Below, one piece after another: positions 48,901 to 60,697 of a stretch of 64,000 nt of DNA. The position numbers were made by a program, and so were the translations under genes. This DNA is from Diospyros lotus (Eukaryota > Streptophyta > Magnoliopsida > Ericales > Ebenaceae): assembly GCF_014633365.1 (NCBI RefSeq), contig NC_068350.1, forward strand, positions 36,819,119 through 36,883,118, read 5' to 3'. The notes beneath the pieces were generated by a model, which saw only the letters and a list, made by a program, of their open reading frames with translations, made no database searches and was not told the origin of the DNA. The first letter of the stretch is position 1. The number at the start of each line of letters is the position of its first letter.

Positions 48901-49750
48901 TGAGCCCACTTCCAAGTTATCCTACATACATTAAATTCCAAAACGACTCACTTCAATAATGAACAAAAATGTGCACATAACAAGCAAGGAAAATGATTGG
49001 ATGGAGGTCATATGTATGATATCTATTTACTCTTTCAATATCAGATGCTTCAAAAGCTGGAAGCTTCAATTCTTCAACCGCCACCAAGAAATTCCGAACA
49101 TTTTCAAAGTACTGAAACGCAGGCAATGGCTGAGAATCCCACGTCAGAGATGGCGAAGGTGTGTGGATTTCAACGACCTGGGATAATTTCAAATAAAAAT
49201 CAGCAGAAAAATTGGAATTAAGGAAAACCGGGAAGCCGAGAGCTGTAGATATACCCAAGAATACATACACACATATCTGAAACGAGGGTAATTAAGCAAT
49301 ACCTTTGGAACTGATCCTGGTTGTATCTTATTAATTGCATTGCATAGAACTAAGCCATTTCTCAAGCAAGAAATAAACTCGCTCTCCGTTGGCTGAGCCG
49401 ATATACCTAGTGGTCCGACAAAGACATCCAGCCATTGTGTAGCTTGGGATCGCCTCCAAACTGAAGATTCAGAACAAAAATAAGGGAAAAGGGATTTCCT
49501 TACGGCAATACAAGGAAAAACCTAAATAAAATAAATTCCATAGTTTGTTAAGTTCTATGCTCAATGGCTTAAAAACAATCGACGCAGTTACGCCTTCAAG
49601 AAGAATAAGCTCATTTGGATTGTCAGGAACCAGACAACCAAAGTGAAAGGTGAAATAGAGTTATGAAGAAATGGAGAGCGAACCTGCTTCTTCGGCTTTT
49701 CTTGAAGCCAAATGCAAGTCGTGTCTTCCTCCTCTCATTGGATCCTCCAT
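34000..49750 (-). CDS. KIN-14 kinesin with calponin-homology domain (KCH type)
   Basis: Probably a minus-end-directed microtubule motor; the CH domain may also bind actin. Nineteen minus-strand exons: 49684-49750, 49303-49460, 49031-49177, 48669-48921, 47648-47748, 47482-47553, 46537-46614, 45844-45921, 38512-38593, 37897-37992, 37594-37767, 37394-37500, 37036-37214, 36787-36960, 36360-36610, 36089-36252, 34696-35396, 34153-34328, 34000-34070. They total 3129 nt, or 1042 aa, with every phase consistent. The CH domain spans about residues 23-140 ([37 protein letters not shown]). A neck coiled coil ([16 protein letters not shown]) leads into the motor at about 379. The motor shows [12 protein letters not shown]-loop GQTGSGKT (461-468), SSRSH (584-588), DLAGSE (613-618) and [16 protein letters not shown]. 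The basic tail has RRQSLTGG and SRRSSLGG. An in-frame TAG upstream of the ATG fixes the start. The intron at 36961-37035 is U12 type. Confidence 0.93.
34071..36088. other. Kinesin 3' introns
   Basis: Introns at 34071-34152, 34329-34695 and 35397-36088. The second holds imperfect direct repeats built around GGTAATTGAACTTAATACGT, at about 34463 and 34533. The first is only 82 nt and reads through to a stop if retained, giving a shorter C terminus. Confidence 0.6.
36961..37035 (-). other. U12-type AT-AC intron in the kinesin motor domain
   Basis: On the minus strand the intron starts ATATCCTTTT, the minor-spliceosome 5' splice-site consensus. It contains TTCCATAAT, close to the U12 branch consensus TTCCTTRAY, about 15 nt before the 3' end, and it ends in AC (TTCTTGAC). 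No GT-AG alternative of workable length restores the conserved frame; the only in-phase one would be 51 nt. Splicing joins [10 protein letters not shown] to [14 protein letters not shown]. The intron is 75 nt with no in-frame stop, so the frame also stays open if it is retained. Confidence 0.88.
40100..41257 (-). pseudogene. Gypsy retrotransposon gag with zinc knuckle, truncated
   Basis: A clean 322-codon frame (41257 to 40289) starts [20 protein letters not shown]. It includes [45 protein letters not shown] and [20 protein letters not shown], the retrotransposon gag core. After a premature stop, another frame at about 40245-40140 gives [19 protein letters not shown], the CX2CX4HX4C-type nucleocapsid knuckle. 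No protease, reverse transcriptase or integrase follows; the element is cut off by about 39.9 kb. It belongs to the same family as the gag in TFIIB intron 1. Confidence 0.85.
41258..41842 (-). mobile_element. Leader, primer site and LTR end of the gag-bearing element
   Basis: Upstream of gag on the minus strand, TGGCATCAGAGTCGAT at 41681-41696 is a tRNA-Met-type primer site. It directly follows an LTR end, TAGGTGCATGACA, whose last base is 41699. The LTR continues towards higher coordinates with a purine-rich stretch (41745-41830) and is interrupted by an insertion at 41843. No 3' LTR was found on the other side, so the copy is incomplete. Confidence 0.7.
41843..42081. mobile_element. Small dispersed insertion, copy 1 (partner at 55928)
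   Basis: Begins CCATGC, contains CGCCTCACCGTCTTGGGTGA and ends near CCAATAACTTTTCC. It shares these landmarks in order with 55928-56119. Flanks TTGATAGAGGGA and TTGATAAAGAAT look like a decayed target duplication. Class is unresolved: subterminal inverted repeats (GGCTATATAATA and its near-complement) suggest a MITE, while a ~12-bp duplication would also fit a SINE. Confidence 0.6.
42963..44478 (-). mobile_element. Internally deleted copia-type element
   Basis: Two short LTRs bound it: 42963-43115, and 44355-44478, which lacks the outermost ~25 bp. They begin TGTAAAGCTT and TGTGAAGCTT on the plus strand and are nearly identical thereafter. On the minus strand a primer site TGATATCAAAGCC adjoins the 5' LTR and a purine tract GAGGGGGAG adjoins the 3' LTR. 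Between them lies only the end of reverse transcriptase plus RNase H. Gag, protease and integrase are missing. Confidence 0.85.
43123..44180 (-). pseudogene. Copia reverse transcriptase (C-terminal part) and RNase H
   Basis: Minus-strand frames read [13 protein letters not shown], then [15 protein letters not shown] with the reverse transcriptase YVDD catalytic box, then [69 protein letters not shown] and [13 protein letters not shown]. These are the standard copia RT-RNase H landmarks. A stop near 44135, a frame break near 43710 and a stop after KFGEIS disable it. The N-terminal half of the RT is absent. Confidence 0.88.
44678..44965. repeat. Two-copy 144-bp tandem duplication
   Basis: The block starting CACCTTAGGGATACTTAACAT repeats once with a 144-bp period and only a few differences (for example TACACCTCTG versus TAGACCTTTG), so it is recent. 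It lies next to the copia element within kinesin intron 8. Confidence 0.92.
45922..48668. other. Kinesin introns 4-7
   Basis: AT-rich introns between the CH-domain exons and the linker exons. A dispersed plant motif (a CCAATAGGTGGGGTCAGCTA core) lies near 47925, and an AT microsatellite at about 48398-48408. No other features were seen. Confidence 0.6.
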
Positions 49751-49973
49751 TAATGAGTCGACTCCCCAATCTTCACTCTATCAAACAGTCAAGAAAATAT
49801 TAGAAAACCTAAGGCAAGAACAAGTTCATATCCACATATTTTCCACAAATGCGTTCATGAATTCTATAAATATAAGACTGCAATCATTCAAGAACATACC
49901 TCTCTTTCTCTGACTGTTTCTTGAAAGATGATCACTGGGAAAACCCTAAGAACCAAAACCAATCGACAGATAG

Positions 49974-50008
<35 letters not shown>

Positions 50009-50040
50009 GAGAATCTCAAAAGGCTACTTTCTATATATAA
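49751..50040 (-). promoter_or_regulatory. Kinesin 5' leader with TATA box and leader intron
   Basis: On the minus strand TTATATATAG at 50031-50040 is a good TATA candidate. A CT-rich leader follows (GA run on the plus strand at 49977-50004), then a likely leader intron beginning GTATGTTC near 49898 and ending shortly before the ATG. The ATG at 49750 is the first in frame, with a TAG about ten codons upstream. Confidence 0.55.
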
Positions 50041-51198
50041 GTTGGATTTACTTTTCCAGTTGAAATGAGACAATCTCTGTGAACTTTTTGTTCTTCTTCT
50101 TCTTCTTCAACTGGTATTTTGTTTGCTTCGGGAGGCTAGCTTCGGGAACGAACCTGAGGCTACGGAAATTCAACGTTACTTTCTGGTTCTTTTGAATTCA
50201 AATCGGTAGGGTCTCTTGATCTCAGCCGTCCGATGTTTCCGAGAAAGCCTATCCCAGCCGTCCGATTTCACTCGCATGCTCGAGCTTTTTGGTAACTCCA
50301 ACGGTGATATGAAACTTTCCGAATTTCATTTGTACCTTTAAATTTCATACTTTTATCAATATTTTGTATTAATATTTTATATATTTATATTAATATAATA
50401 TACAGTATAATACTCTAATATAGAGTGTCAATAAATAAATGTGATTTAAAAATTTAAATTTTTTAACAATTTAATTTACTACTTTTAGAGTTTACGATTT
50501 AATATTTAAAATTTTAAAATTTCGGACATTAATTAGTTAAAATGAATAAAGATGACTTGTAAAGTCACCCTTGAGTTTGGCTTGATAGTCAAGCGACTAT
50601 ATTTTTAACTCTCGAGTTTGTACTAATATTGTGTAGATTGAAGATTTACAGAGTATATATCAAAAGAAATAAGAATTTATTTGGTATGAGTTTTTAGTTT
50701 GTAAGCTTTTATTATTAAAAATCGATAGAAAAACTAGTGCGTTTAGTTACTATTCTATAAGCAATTTGTTGAGTATAAAACTCAAGCCGTTGTTTGGTTT
50801 CTAGGAGCACTTGAAAAGAAGTTTTTGGTTTTTTATAAAGTCGAAAAAAATTTAATAAACAGCTTTTGATATTATTGCATCGAATATTTTGGAGGCTTTT
50901 CATAATTAAGTTTTTCAAAAATATTCATAAGCTTAGTAACATTAATTATCGATAAAAGTTAGAGAGTAAGAAATAACTCATCATATAACTAATTTTATCT
51001 AATGCGGTGATGTTCGATAAAATAACACACAAAATTAACAACAAAAAGACAAAAATCTCTAATCATCTAAAAGAGTTTGACTTTGACTCAGATCATACTT
51101 ATTATCCACGATCAATCCCAAAATAGATATTAAAAGGACTAAGACTCCGATTGAGCCATATCTGCATAAAAATCAAGACAAAGCTAGAAAAGTATACC
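50041..51198. other. Intergenic DNA upstream of the kinesin gene
   Basis: Proximal promoter region to about 50.3 kb, with repeated CAGCCGTCCGAT-type words (50224 and 50260), then AT-rich DNA without recognisable genes. The short open frame at 50715-50918 has no domain. Confidence 0.5.
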
Positions 51199-54100
51199 CA
51201 ATCAAAAAATAAGATAATCACCAAAGCATACTGAAAATAAGACAATTGCAAGTGTTATTCGCCTAGTACCTCAATTACAATCCTAACAAAAGAAGATCTC
51301 AAAGACTTATCAAGGTAAGCCCTCAATCTAAGGTAATCCCTAATATTCAGGAAAAAAATAACTCAAACTTAATATGGAGGACTAAGTAATAGTAATTTAA
51401 GTTTTATTAATAGCATGTATCATAACCGACATAGTCTTAACTCGATATAATTATCATCTAATCAACAATTATAATTTAACTTTATTTAAAAAACTTATGT
51501 AATAAGGAGGGATTAATTAATTGCTCAGGATAAGGGCAGAACAAACCATTCTTATTGTTATCCTCAACCTAAAGGTGTAAAAACATTTTGAGAAAAAAAA
51601 TCAACATTACGATCATCAAATCAACTCCTATAGCACTCAAATTCATGTCAAATCTCTCTCTAACTTAAGTATTAGTGTAGCATTTTCACCCAACTTCCAA
51701 GACAATACTCTTTGTTTTTATCTATACAAGCAATCATAATCCAATTCATCTACTGGATTGGTATAAACTTAATTGATAATCAAATCCTTACATCATCAAA
51801 ATATTTTTTTTTTTAAATAAATTCTTCTAATGAATGTAAGACTAGCAAAGTAATTGACATTTTTGGCTTAGTCTAGTGGTAGGTTTGGTATTTTTGGTTC
51901 GTAATGATGGAAAAGGAAAGGGGAATTGCAAGGGCAGTGGAATAAGAAGGATGGGTGATGTGATACATCATCAGTCCCAATTTGATGGGATTTTTTTACC
52001 TTTTTAGGACAAAGAATTGACTAATTTATATAGAATGATTCCCTCTAAATTGAAGGTCAATGCCTCTTTTCTAAGGAAGGAAAAGGCTTGGGAACTCATA
52101 AGTTGCCCTAAATTTTATTAGGGATTTTGATAAATTTGAACATAATAATTTTTAAAATTTATTTAAATTAATCACAATGCAACACATCAATGAGTTTGAG
52201 AAACCCACTTGGTTACGATCGCGTTATTCGAAAAGAAAATATCAATTGAGCTACTTAAATTAGTTACATTAAAAAAAAATATGTCTAATATTTCGTGTGA
52301 TAACAAAATTTTGTAAGAATTAAAAAAAAAATACTTAGGTGTATGGTACAAATTGTTGGGTAAAAAAAATATTAAAATGTATAAAATATGAGCCTAATGA
52401 ACGTTAAAATTATTGTGAATATACAATTATATATATATATGAAAAAATAAAATTAAAATTGAGATTAATGATATTAAGATCAGACTCAGTCTTATCAAAA
52501 AAATATACGAAAGAGTACACAATTAAGATTGTTGTTTATGTCAAAAGAAGATCACTATAGTAGTATGAATAAAATGGGACAAGTCATTAACAAATGAAGT
52601 AAAGAAAGGTTAAGCAAACAATAATAATAATAAATAGTGCACGAAATTTAATGGGAAACTCATGTGAGTTATAAGTCTCAATAAAATAAAATCATAAATA
52701 GAAAGGATAAATTATATAGACCACCTTTGACATTTGCCTAAAGTCCACCGACTAATCTTGTGTTTTAGAAATTGTATTGTCCTCTTTTATATTTAACAGA
52801 ACACCAAAATTAACCATTTTACTCTTCTATATAAACAAATTTCTCTTTTTTGAGAACTCACTTTCTCCCCCCTCGATTTATCTTTGCTATTTTTTTTTTT
52901 CTCATCTCTACTTGCATTGCTTTCTCTTCTGTCCTCTCTCTCTCCCCCTCTCTCCCTTGGTTCAAACTAATTCAAATACATAAGGGTTCAAATTGCTTGA
53001 TTTCTTTGAACCCTTTGTTGGGTTTGAACATCTTTGAGCTAAGTTACCTTCTCAATTCCTAAATTTTGCACTTAATAACAAATTGATCATTATACTTCAA
53101 TTTTTGTCACCACACAAATTATTAAACTTTGGTTTTTGTTAAAATTTAGTATATTTTTGTATTTTTCATCAAATTCTGTCAACGGGAAATGGCATGACAT
53201 ATATAATATAAACTCCAATATAATCTAATATTAAAATTAATATAAATCCGACAATCAAATAATTTTGAGATTTATATTAATGCATGTTAAATTATTTCTT
53301 ATTAATAAAATTTGACAACAAATCAAAAGGAGGACTTCAAACCCATGCTATTTTCTAAGTTCAAATCAAACCTATAAGAGTTTGATAGTCTTCCTTTGGG
53401 TTTGAATTGAACCCAAAGAAAAGATCAAGTTCAAAGATCTCCAAACCCAAAAAAATTCAAAGGGTTCCATGGATTTTTTGGGCTTGAAATCATACAAGAG
53501 CCATTTACGTCCTATCATTGAAGAAGGAGACAATCATTGCGAAAGGAGAAATTAAAGAAACGACTACATTTGAAAGAATTAGAAGGAGAAATTGAAGAAC
53601 AAAGATGCCATTTGAACCTAACTAAGCATTCAAGAATCACTATTTGTACAATTTCTAAGGGTTTCAAATACAATGAGAATGTACAATTTTCAACCCTAAA
53701 AATTGAGAACAATGGTGAAATACCTATAGAAGAAGACGTATACATAGCAATACAAGAGAAAGAGAATTTATCCATGATATCCATCGGTGGGGGGTTTCGA
53801 CCATCGATACTTCAATTAATATATGTGTATAGAGATAAAAATGGGTTTATTATTTGTATGTAGACTCTCAAGATTCTTGTAAAATTTGGAAAACAATAGT
53901 TATTGTAGTGAAAAAAAAGAACTCGCCAACGAAACACATGTCTTAGATTGAGCACACCACTGACAACCCTAATGGCTAAACCCATCACTAACTTTCTCGC
54001 TAGCCAACAACATTTAAAAATTTTATTAATAGATAACTAATGTGATTCAAAATTGAAATAAAATTAAAATTAAATATTATTATTAATAACATTAAAATTT

Positions 54101-54484
54101 TGGTTTAAATTGAAAAGAATATAAAGATTCGGTATTTTTTGACAATTTATCTTTTCTTTTTCCTAATTAATATTATTTTTGATATATTCTTCATAAATAT
54201 CTATTAATAAATTGACTTTCTAATATGTTTTTAAACAAAAAAGAATATAAAAGGGTTTATACCACTATAGATGTTATCGTTGTTAGGATCATCAATTTAT
54301 CGCTTAAACTTTTAAAAATTACGACAAGGTTATTATATTCAACTTCATTTTGGTATGACATTTGACCCCATCAATTTCTAACAATTATGAGTTTATCAAT
54401 TACTCAGTTATCGTGTTTTTGGGTCTTTTATATATTATTTAATTTAAAAAAAAATAAAAAGCTAAAATTGACTTAGTGACACAA
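51199..54484. repeat. 3.3-kb tandem duplication, copy A
   Basis: Aligns collinearly with 54498-58864 from a shared start (CAAAGCATACTGAAAATAAG versus CAAAGCATGCTAAAAATGAG) to a shared end (TTAGTGACACAATGTGCT versus TTAGTGACACAATATGCT). Copies differ by scattered substitutions and small indels. A 108-codon frame at 53537-53863 and a short one at 52777-52983 are partly conserved in copy B but resemble no known family. No terminal repeats, tRNA primer site or transposase was seen, so the unit's origin is unknown. Confidence 0.85.
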
Positions 54485-55927
54485 TGTGCTGAAAATCACC
54501 AAATCAGAAAATACGATAATCGCCAAAGCATGCTAAAAATGAGACAATTGCAAGTGTTATTCATCTAGTACCTCAATTACAATCTTAACAAAAGAATATT
54601 TCAAAGACTTATCGAGGTAAGCCCTCAATCTAAGGTAATCCTTAATATCCAAGGAAAAAATAACTCAAACTTAATATGGAGGACTAGGCAATGGTAATTT
54701 AAGTTTTATTAATGACATGTATCCTAACTTACATAATATTAATCCGATATAACCATCATCTAATCAACAATTACAATTTAACTTTATCTCAAAAACTTGT
54801 GTAATAAGGAGGGATTGACTAATCATTCAAAGATAAGGGCGGGACAAACCATTTTTATTGCTATTCTTAATCAAGAGGTGTAAAAACACTTTGAGGGGAG
54901 AATCAACACTGCGATCATCAAATCAACTCCTATAGCCCTCAAATTCATGTCAAATCTCTCGCTAACTTAAGTATTAGTGTAGTATTTTCACCCAAATTTT
55001 AAGATAATACTCTTTGTTTTTGTCTATACAAGCAATCTTAATCTAACTCATCAACTCGATTGGTATAAACTTAATTGATAATCAAATCCTTACATCATCA
55101 TAATGATTTTTTTGAAAAATAAATTCATCTAATGAGTGTAAGAGTAGCAAAGTAATTGACATTTTTGGCTAGTCTAGTGGTAAGTTTGGTATTTTTGGTT
55201 TGTAATGATGGAAAAGGAAAGAGGAGAATTGCAAGGGCAGCGGAATAAGAATGGATTGGTGATGTGATAGATCATCATTCCCAAATTGATGGGAGTTTTT
55301 TACCTTTCTAGGACAAAGAATTGACTAATTTATAGATAATAGTTCTCACTAAATTGAAGGTCAATGCCTTTTAAGAAAGGAAAAGGCTTGGCAACTTATT
55401 AATTTCTCCTAAATTTTATTAGGGGTTTTGGTAAATTTTAATATAATAATTTTTAAAATATAAAATTTAACATTCAATGTAACGCGTCAATGAGTTTGAG
55501 AAACCCACTTGGTTATGATAGCGTTATTCAAAATGAAAATATCAATTAAGCTACTTAAATTAGTCACATTAAAGAAAAATATGTCTAATATTTCGTGTGA
55601 TAATAAAATTTTGTAAGAACTAAAAGAAAAATACTTAGGTGTATAGTACAAATTATTAGGTAAAACAGCATTAAAATGTGCAGAATATGGACATAATGGA
55701 CATTAAAACTGTTGTGAATATACAATCATATATATACATATATATATGTATGTATGAACAAATAAAATCAAAATCGAGATTAAAAATATTAACATCAAAC
55801 TCACTCTTATCAAAGAAATATACGCATGACTGTAAGAGTACATAATTAAGATTGTTGTTTGTGTCAAAAGAAGATTACTAAGTAGTGTGAATAAAATGGG
55901 AGAAGTCGCGAGCAAATGAAGTAAAGA

Positions 55928-56119
55928 CCATGCCCTTGGGCTATACAATGCATCACAAATTATAAAAATACCCATCGCGTCTCACCGTCTTGGGTGAGGG
56001 GTATTTTAATCACGTGTTTCACCACCTCACTTCATCGCTTTGGTTAAGTGATATTTTAAACATTTTATCTACATTATGTAGTATAAAATGTAGCCCATAA
56101 TGTACCAATAATATTTTTC
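55928..56119. mobile_element. Small dispersed insertion, copy 2
   Basis: 192 bp absent from the matching place in copy A (near 52600) and flanked by a perfect 12-bp duplication ATGAAGTAAAGA at 55916-55927 and 56120-56131. It contains TCTCACCGTCTTGGGTGA, shared with 41843-42081. The empty site in copy A proves insertion. Confidence 0.85.
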
Positions 56120-57278
56120 ATGAAGTAAAGAAAGGTTAAACAAAGGTAGTCATCTCAATAAAGGTTAATCAAACAATAATAATAATAAATAATGCACAAA
56201 ATTTAATGGAAAACTCATGTAAGTTATAAGAGTGTCAATAAAATAAAATCATAAATAGAAATGATAAATTATATATACCGCCTTTGACATTTGACTAAAT
56301 TGCATTGACTATTCTTATATTTTTAGAAATTATATTGTCCTCTTTTATAATTAACAGAATACCAAATTGATCATTTTACCCTTTTTTATAAACAAATTTA
56401 TCTTTCTTGTGAATTCTCTTTCTCTTCCCTCGGTTCATCTTTGCTTCTTTTTTTTTCCTTATCTTTACTCGCATTGCTTTCTCTCCCATCCCCTTTCTCT
56501 TTCTCTCACACACATGCGCGCGAATGGACATTTGGTTCAAACTAATTCAAACATTGAAGGGTTGAAATCGCTTGGTTTCTTTGAACCCTTTGTTGGGTTT
56601 GAAGATCTTTGAGCTAAGTTACCTTGTCAATTCCTAAATTTTGCACTTGGTAACAAATTGATCGCTATACTTCAATTTTTTTCACCACAAATTACTAAAG
56701 TTTATTTTTTGTTAAAATTTATTCTATTTTTTTATATTTTTCATCAAATTTTGTTAACAAGAGAAATGGCATGACATATATAATATAAACTCCAATATAA
56801 TCTAATATTATAACTAATATAAACTCGACAATCAAATAATTTTGAGATTTATATTAATGTATGTTAAATTATTTTTTATTAATGAAATTTGACAACAAAT
56901 CAAAAGAAGGACTTCAAACCCATGCCATTTTCTAAGTTTAAATCAAACCTATTAAGAGTTTGATAGTTTTCCTCTGGGGTTCGAATTGAACCCAAAGAAG
57001 AGATCTAGTTCAAACATCTCCAAACCCAAAAAGGTTCAGAGGGTTCCATGGGTTTTTTGGTCTTGAAACCATTGCAAGAGCTATTTATGTCCTATCGTCG
57101 AATAAGGAGACAACCATTGTGGAAGAAGAAATTAAAAAACATACGAAGAGAAACAACTACATTTGAAAAAAGTGGAAGAATAAATTGAAGAACAAAGATG
57201 CCATTTGAACCTAATCTAGGCATTCAAGAATCAACGTACGTATCATTTCTAAGGGTTTCAAATACAATGAGAAGGAAC

Positions 57279-58154
57279 TGCTGTGTTATGTGAGTGTGGG
57301 TAGTTATCCCATATTGGTTGTGTAAAGAGATGGAGTGGGTATTTATACTTCTCCATCTCATTTGGGGTTGAGCTCTAAGAGGCACTCAGATTTTGTGAGC
57401 AGGCGAACCCCTTGGGCCTTGCGCGCCGTTGTCGTCCGTTCGGTTGGTCGGATGGGCAAGTCGATATATGTATATATCTTTTTATATAAAGAAAATTAAA
57501 AAAAAATGTTTTCTTTTATATTTTATTTTTGCTTCTTCTAAAAGCGGTTCTGGGTTTCCGAAGCGGCTTCTATTAACTCTGTTAATACTTCGTCTTCCCC
57601 AAGCGACGGACATTGAAGCCAGCGTTCAATGCAAGCTTTTAGTTCGCAGTTTCTTCTGTGTCCCGACGCAACCTATAAAAGGTTGGTCGCTCCCCGTTCT
57701 TGAATCATTCGAGTTCAGAGTGTTCCCTTCTTCCCCAAGTTCCGTTTTGCATAAAGAGCAAGTCCCTCGAGTTCTGCAAGATCTGACTGGTCGAGGTCGC
57801 CGTCCGCTTGGAGTAAACCGTTGTATCCCGTTGGCAGTCGCCGAAGCCTGCGAGTGATCAGAGCAGGGCGTTATTGTCTTCAAGTCAGCGCCTTCCACGT
57901 GCCTCGGTCTTCCTACGTCTTCGTTGCGGTTGTCGTCGTCGGAAACTAGGTTTGCATCTCTGTCCTCCCATGCTTGCTGTCATTAGTTTGTGATATATAT
58001 TATTGCTAGTTATTTACATACTGCTGTTGTGGTTATTTGCTGATTTCACGGCAACCGGATTGAAGTTGTTTCACTTGCTATTATTGTTGTTATTAAGTAA
58101 TTTGAGGCTAATCGAGTGTGTAACTTGCTACACTATTGGATTGTTGTTCCGACA
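57279..58154 (+). mobile_element. Solo LTR inserted in duplication copy B
   Basis: 876 bp, GC-richer than its surroundings, begins TGCTGTGTTATGTGAGTG and ends GTTGTTCCGACA. It is absent from copy A at the equivalent site (near 53670). Flanking pentamers GGAAC and TGAAC match at four of five bases. CCTATAAAAGG near 57671 is a likely LTR TATA box. No internal retroelement sequence is present, as expected after LTR-LTR recombination. Superfamily not determined. Confidence 0.75.
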
Positions 58155-58864
58155 TGAACAATTTTCAACCCTAAAAATTGAGAACAATGATGAAATAGCT
58201 ATAAAAGAAGATGTATACATAGCAATACAAGAGAAAGAGAATATATCGATGATGCCCATCGATAGGGGATTTCGACTATCAATGCTTATTATCTGTATAT
58301 GCTCCTGACATTCTTGTAAGATTTGGAAAACAATGGTTATTGTAGTGGAGGAGAAGAACTCGCCAACAAAATAGGTGTCTCAAATTGAGCACACCATCCA
58401 TTGGCGACCCTAAAGCCCAAACCTATCACTAACTTTCACGTTGACCAATAACATTTAACAATTTTATTAATAGATAACTAACGTGGTTCAAAATTAAAAT
58501 AAAATATTATTATTAATGACATTTTATCTTTTCTTTTACCTAATTAATATTGTTTTTGATATTTTCTTCATAAATATCTACTAATAAATTAACTTTCTAA
58601 TATGTTTTTAAACAAAAAAGAATATAAAAGGATTTATACTGTTGTAGATGTTATCATTGTTATGATCATTAATTTATCGCTTAAACTTTTAAAAATTATA
58701 ATAAGATTATTATATTCAGCTTCATTTTGGAATGACATTTAACCCCATCAATTTCTAACAATTATGAGTTCATCCACTATTCACTTATGGTGATTTCGGG
58801 TCTTTTATGTACTATTTCATTAAAAAAAGAAGAAGCTAAAATTGAGTTAGTGACACAATATGCT

Positions 58865-60583
58865 ACCATCTAACTTGTCCAGTTCAAACACATTAATCAT
58901 CTAAATAACATTATTAACTCCTAAATCAAAAGGTAAATGACCATTCAAATAACTAATTGGATAATACTACTTTAAATCGGGTCGGGTGAGTACCACCATG
59001 AGTATGAGTGGCCTTCTCAATAATTTTAAAATATAATTGTGCACGCGTTATATGTAAACCACCGGTAGTATATTAATCACAATAATAATAATTAAAGCAG
59101 CTAATCCGATGGCATGATTATTTAATCTGTGGAGTCTCTCTTCCATTAACTCAAATATTTATTATGTTTAAATATTTATTATTTAAGGGTATTATGTTTA
59201 GATATTAAATTTTAACGGGCATTTGTCATAAGTAAAAAAAAACCCATAAAAAAAGGCACAAAAATCCAAGATAATTATTGGAGTTAAAAATGTAAAATTC
59301 TCCAATAATAGTTGGAAACATATGGAGACCAAACGGCCTCATAGAGATCGTAGTTGGGAGATTAGAAATCAAGAGGCCCTAATAATCTCTCGGATATCGT
59401 AATCTCTTACTGTTTTCCTGATATCATAATCCCTGGAGATCGTAAGGGTCTCTCAAAGACTATAACCAAGCTCTAACCTAGAGTAATTTTCCCTTTATTT
59501 GGGAGGAGGGTCTTGAACAAAGCGCAAATTAGATAATTTCAATATCTGAAAATTCTTCTGAGAGTTTTGCTAAAAAATATATATATTATTTATAAGAATC
59601 TTAATTCTAATGATCTCGGAATGTTAGGATAAATACTATTCTTAAAAATCCTAATTCTAATAGATTTTAGAAAGTTCCATACTCTTGGATAAATAGATAA
59701 GCCATTATTTAAAAAAAATTATGTCTTTATATTGACTTTGAATACGATATTTGAGCTTTCAGCATTTCGACTTAAACATTATAATGTTTGTGTGGAGATT
59801 GACTTGCGCCGTCTGATCGTTCACTTTTTTAAGAGTCTAAACTTCTTGATGACGATATTTTTAGTTAATAAATTTATTATTGTGTTTTCGAACGATAACA
59901 AATATATTTAATATATTATGTTTTTAGTATTAAACACTTGAATTGAATGATAATAAATGTATCAAAACTTTAAATTTTTTTTACTTAATAAAAATATTGT
60001 AATATTAAACATAAAATACTTTTAAGGAGAGGTCAATTGTTCCTTATTAGAAAAAAAATTCTGTAATTATAAATAAAGTCTGAAAAATCAAGAGAGAGAG
60101 AGGGGCTTGGTTTGGTGACGGAGGGGAGACGGTAAACAGTGGAGTGGAAAAGGGCAGCGGCGTCCGCTAGCGGCGGCAACGGCGGCCACGTGGCGCCCGC
60201 GGAATCAATCTCAGCCGTCAATTCGTTCGGCCACCAACCCAATTGGCCAGGGCGTTCAAAGCATGCTTTGTTTGGAGCCGCCCTTCAAATCGGTCGATTA
60301 TTTTATTAAAAAAAATAATAATAATTAAGGGGCTGTCAATTCATAATATCATTAAGCATTTTCAAGTATTTTAATAATAAGGACTTGTTTGGGTGATCAT
60401 CGTCTCCAGAAGGATGGGGACAAAGTGGCCTCTCAGCTCTCACCCACATTATTTTGCATTGACTTTCGCTATCATGCCCGTCACACCCCTCCCCCTTCCC
60501 CCCCGGGGAGCCTTGTCACCTTCCACCGCTGCTGGATGGCGGAGGATCGCCCACGCGCAGCCGTTAAGTGGTGGCTCTCTCCC
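58865..60583. other. Intergenic DNA with dispersed repeat and GC-rich patch
   Basis: The segment 59330-59900 is the partner of the repeat at 28040-28530. At 60100-60260 a GC-rich patch carries GGCCACGTGGCGCCC with a G-box. The minus-strand frame over it (60033-60242) has no recognisable domain. No gene is supported. Confidence 0.45.
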
Positions 60584-60664
60584 CAGGGCCTGCCCAAGGC
60601 ATAGGCCGCTGAGGAAATCTGGGCCCCAAAGAAAAATAAACAAACAACAAAGCACTCTCAAAAA

Positions 60665-60697
<33 letters not shown>

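Larger units (their letters stand above)
54498..58864. repeat. 3.3-kb tandem duplication, copy B (with two insertions)
   Basis: Second copy of the unit at 51199-54484. It is longer by about 1.1 kb, and that excess is accounted for by the insertion at 55928-56119 and the solo LTR at 57279-58154 plus their target duplications; removing these leaves about 3282 bp against 3286 bp in copy A. Neither insertion is in copy A, so both came after the duplication. Confidence 0.85.

Noticed and set aside
57429..57857. 142-aa open frame
   Set aside because: It lies wholly inside the solo LTR that is absent from duplication copy A; LTRs do not usually encode proteins.
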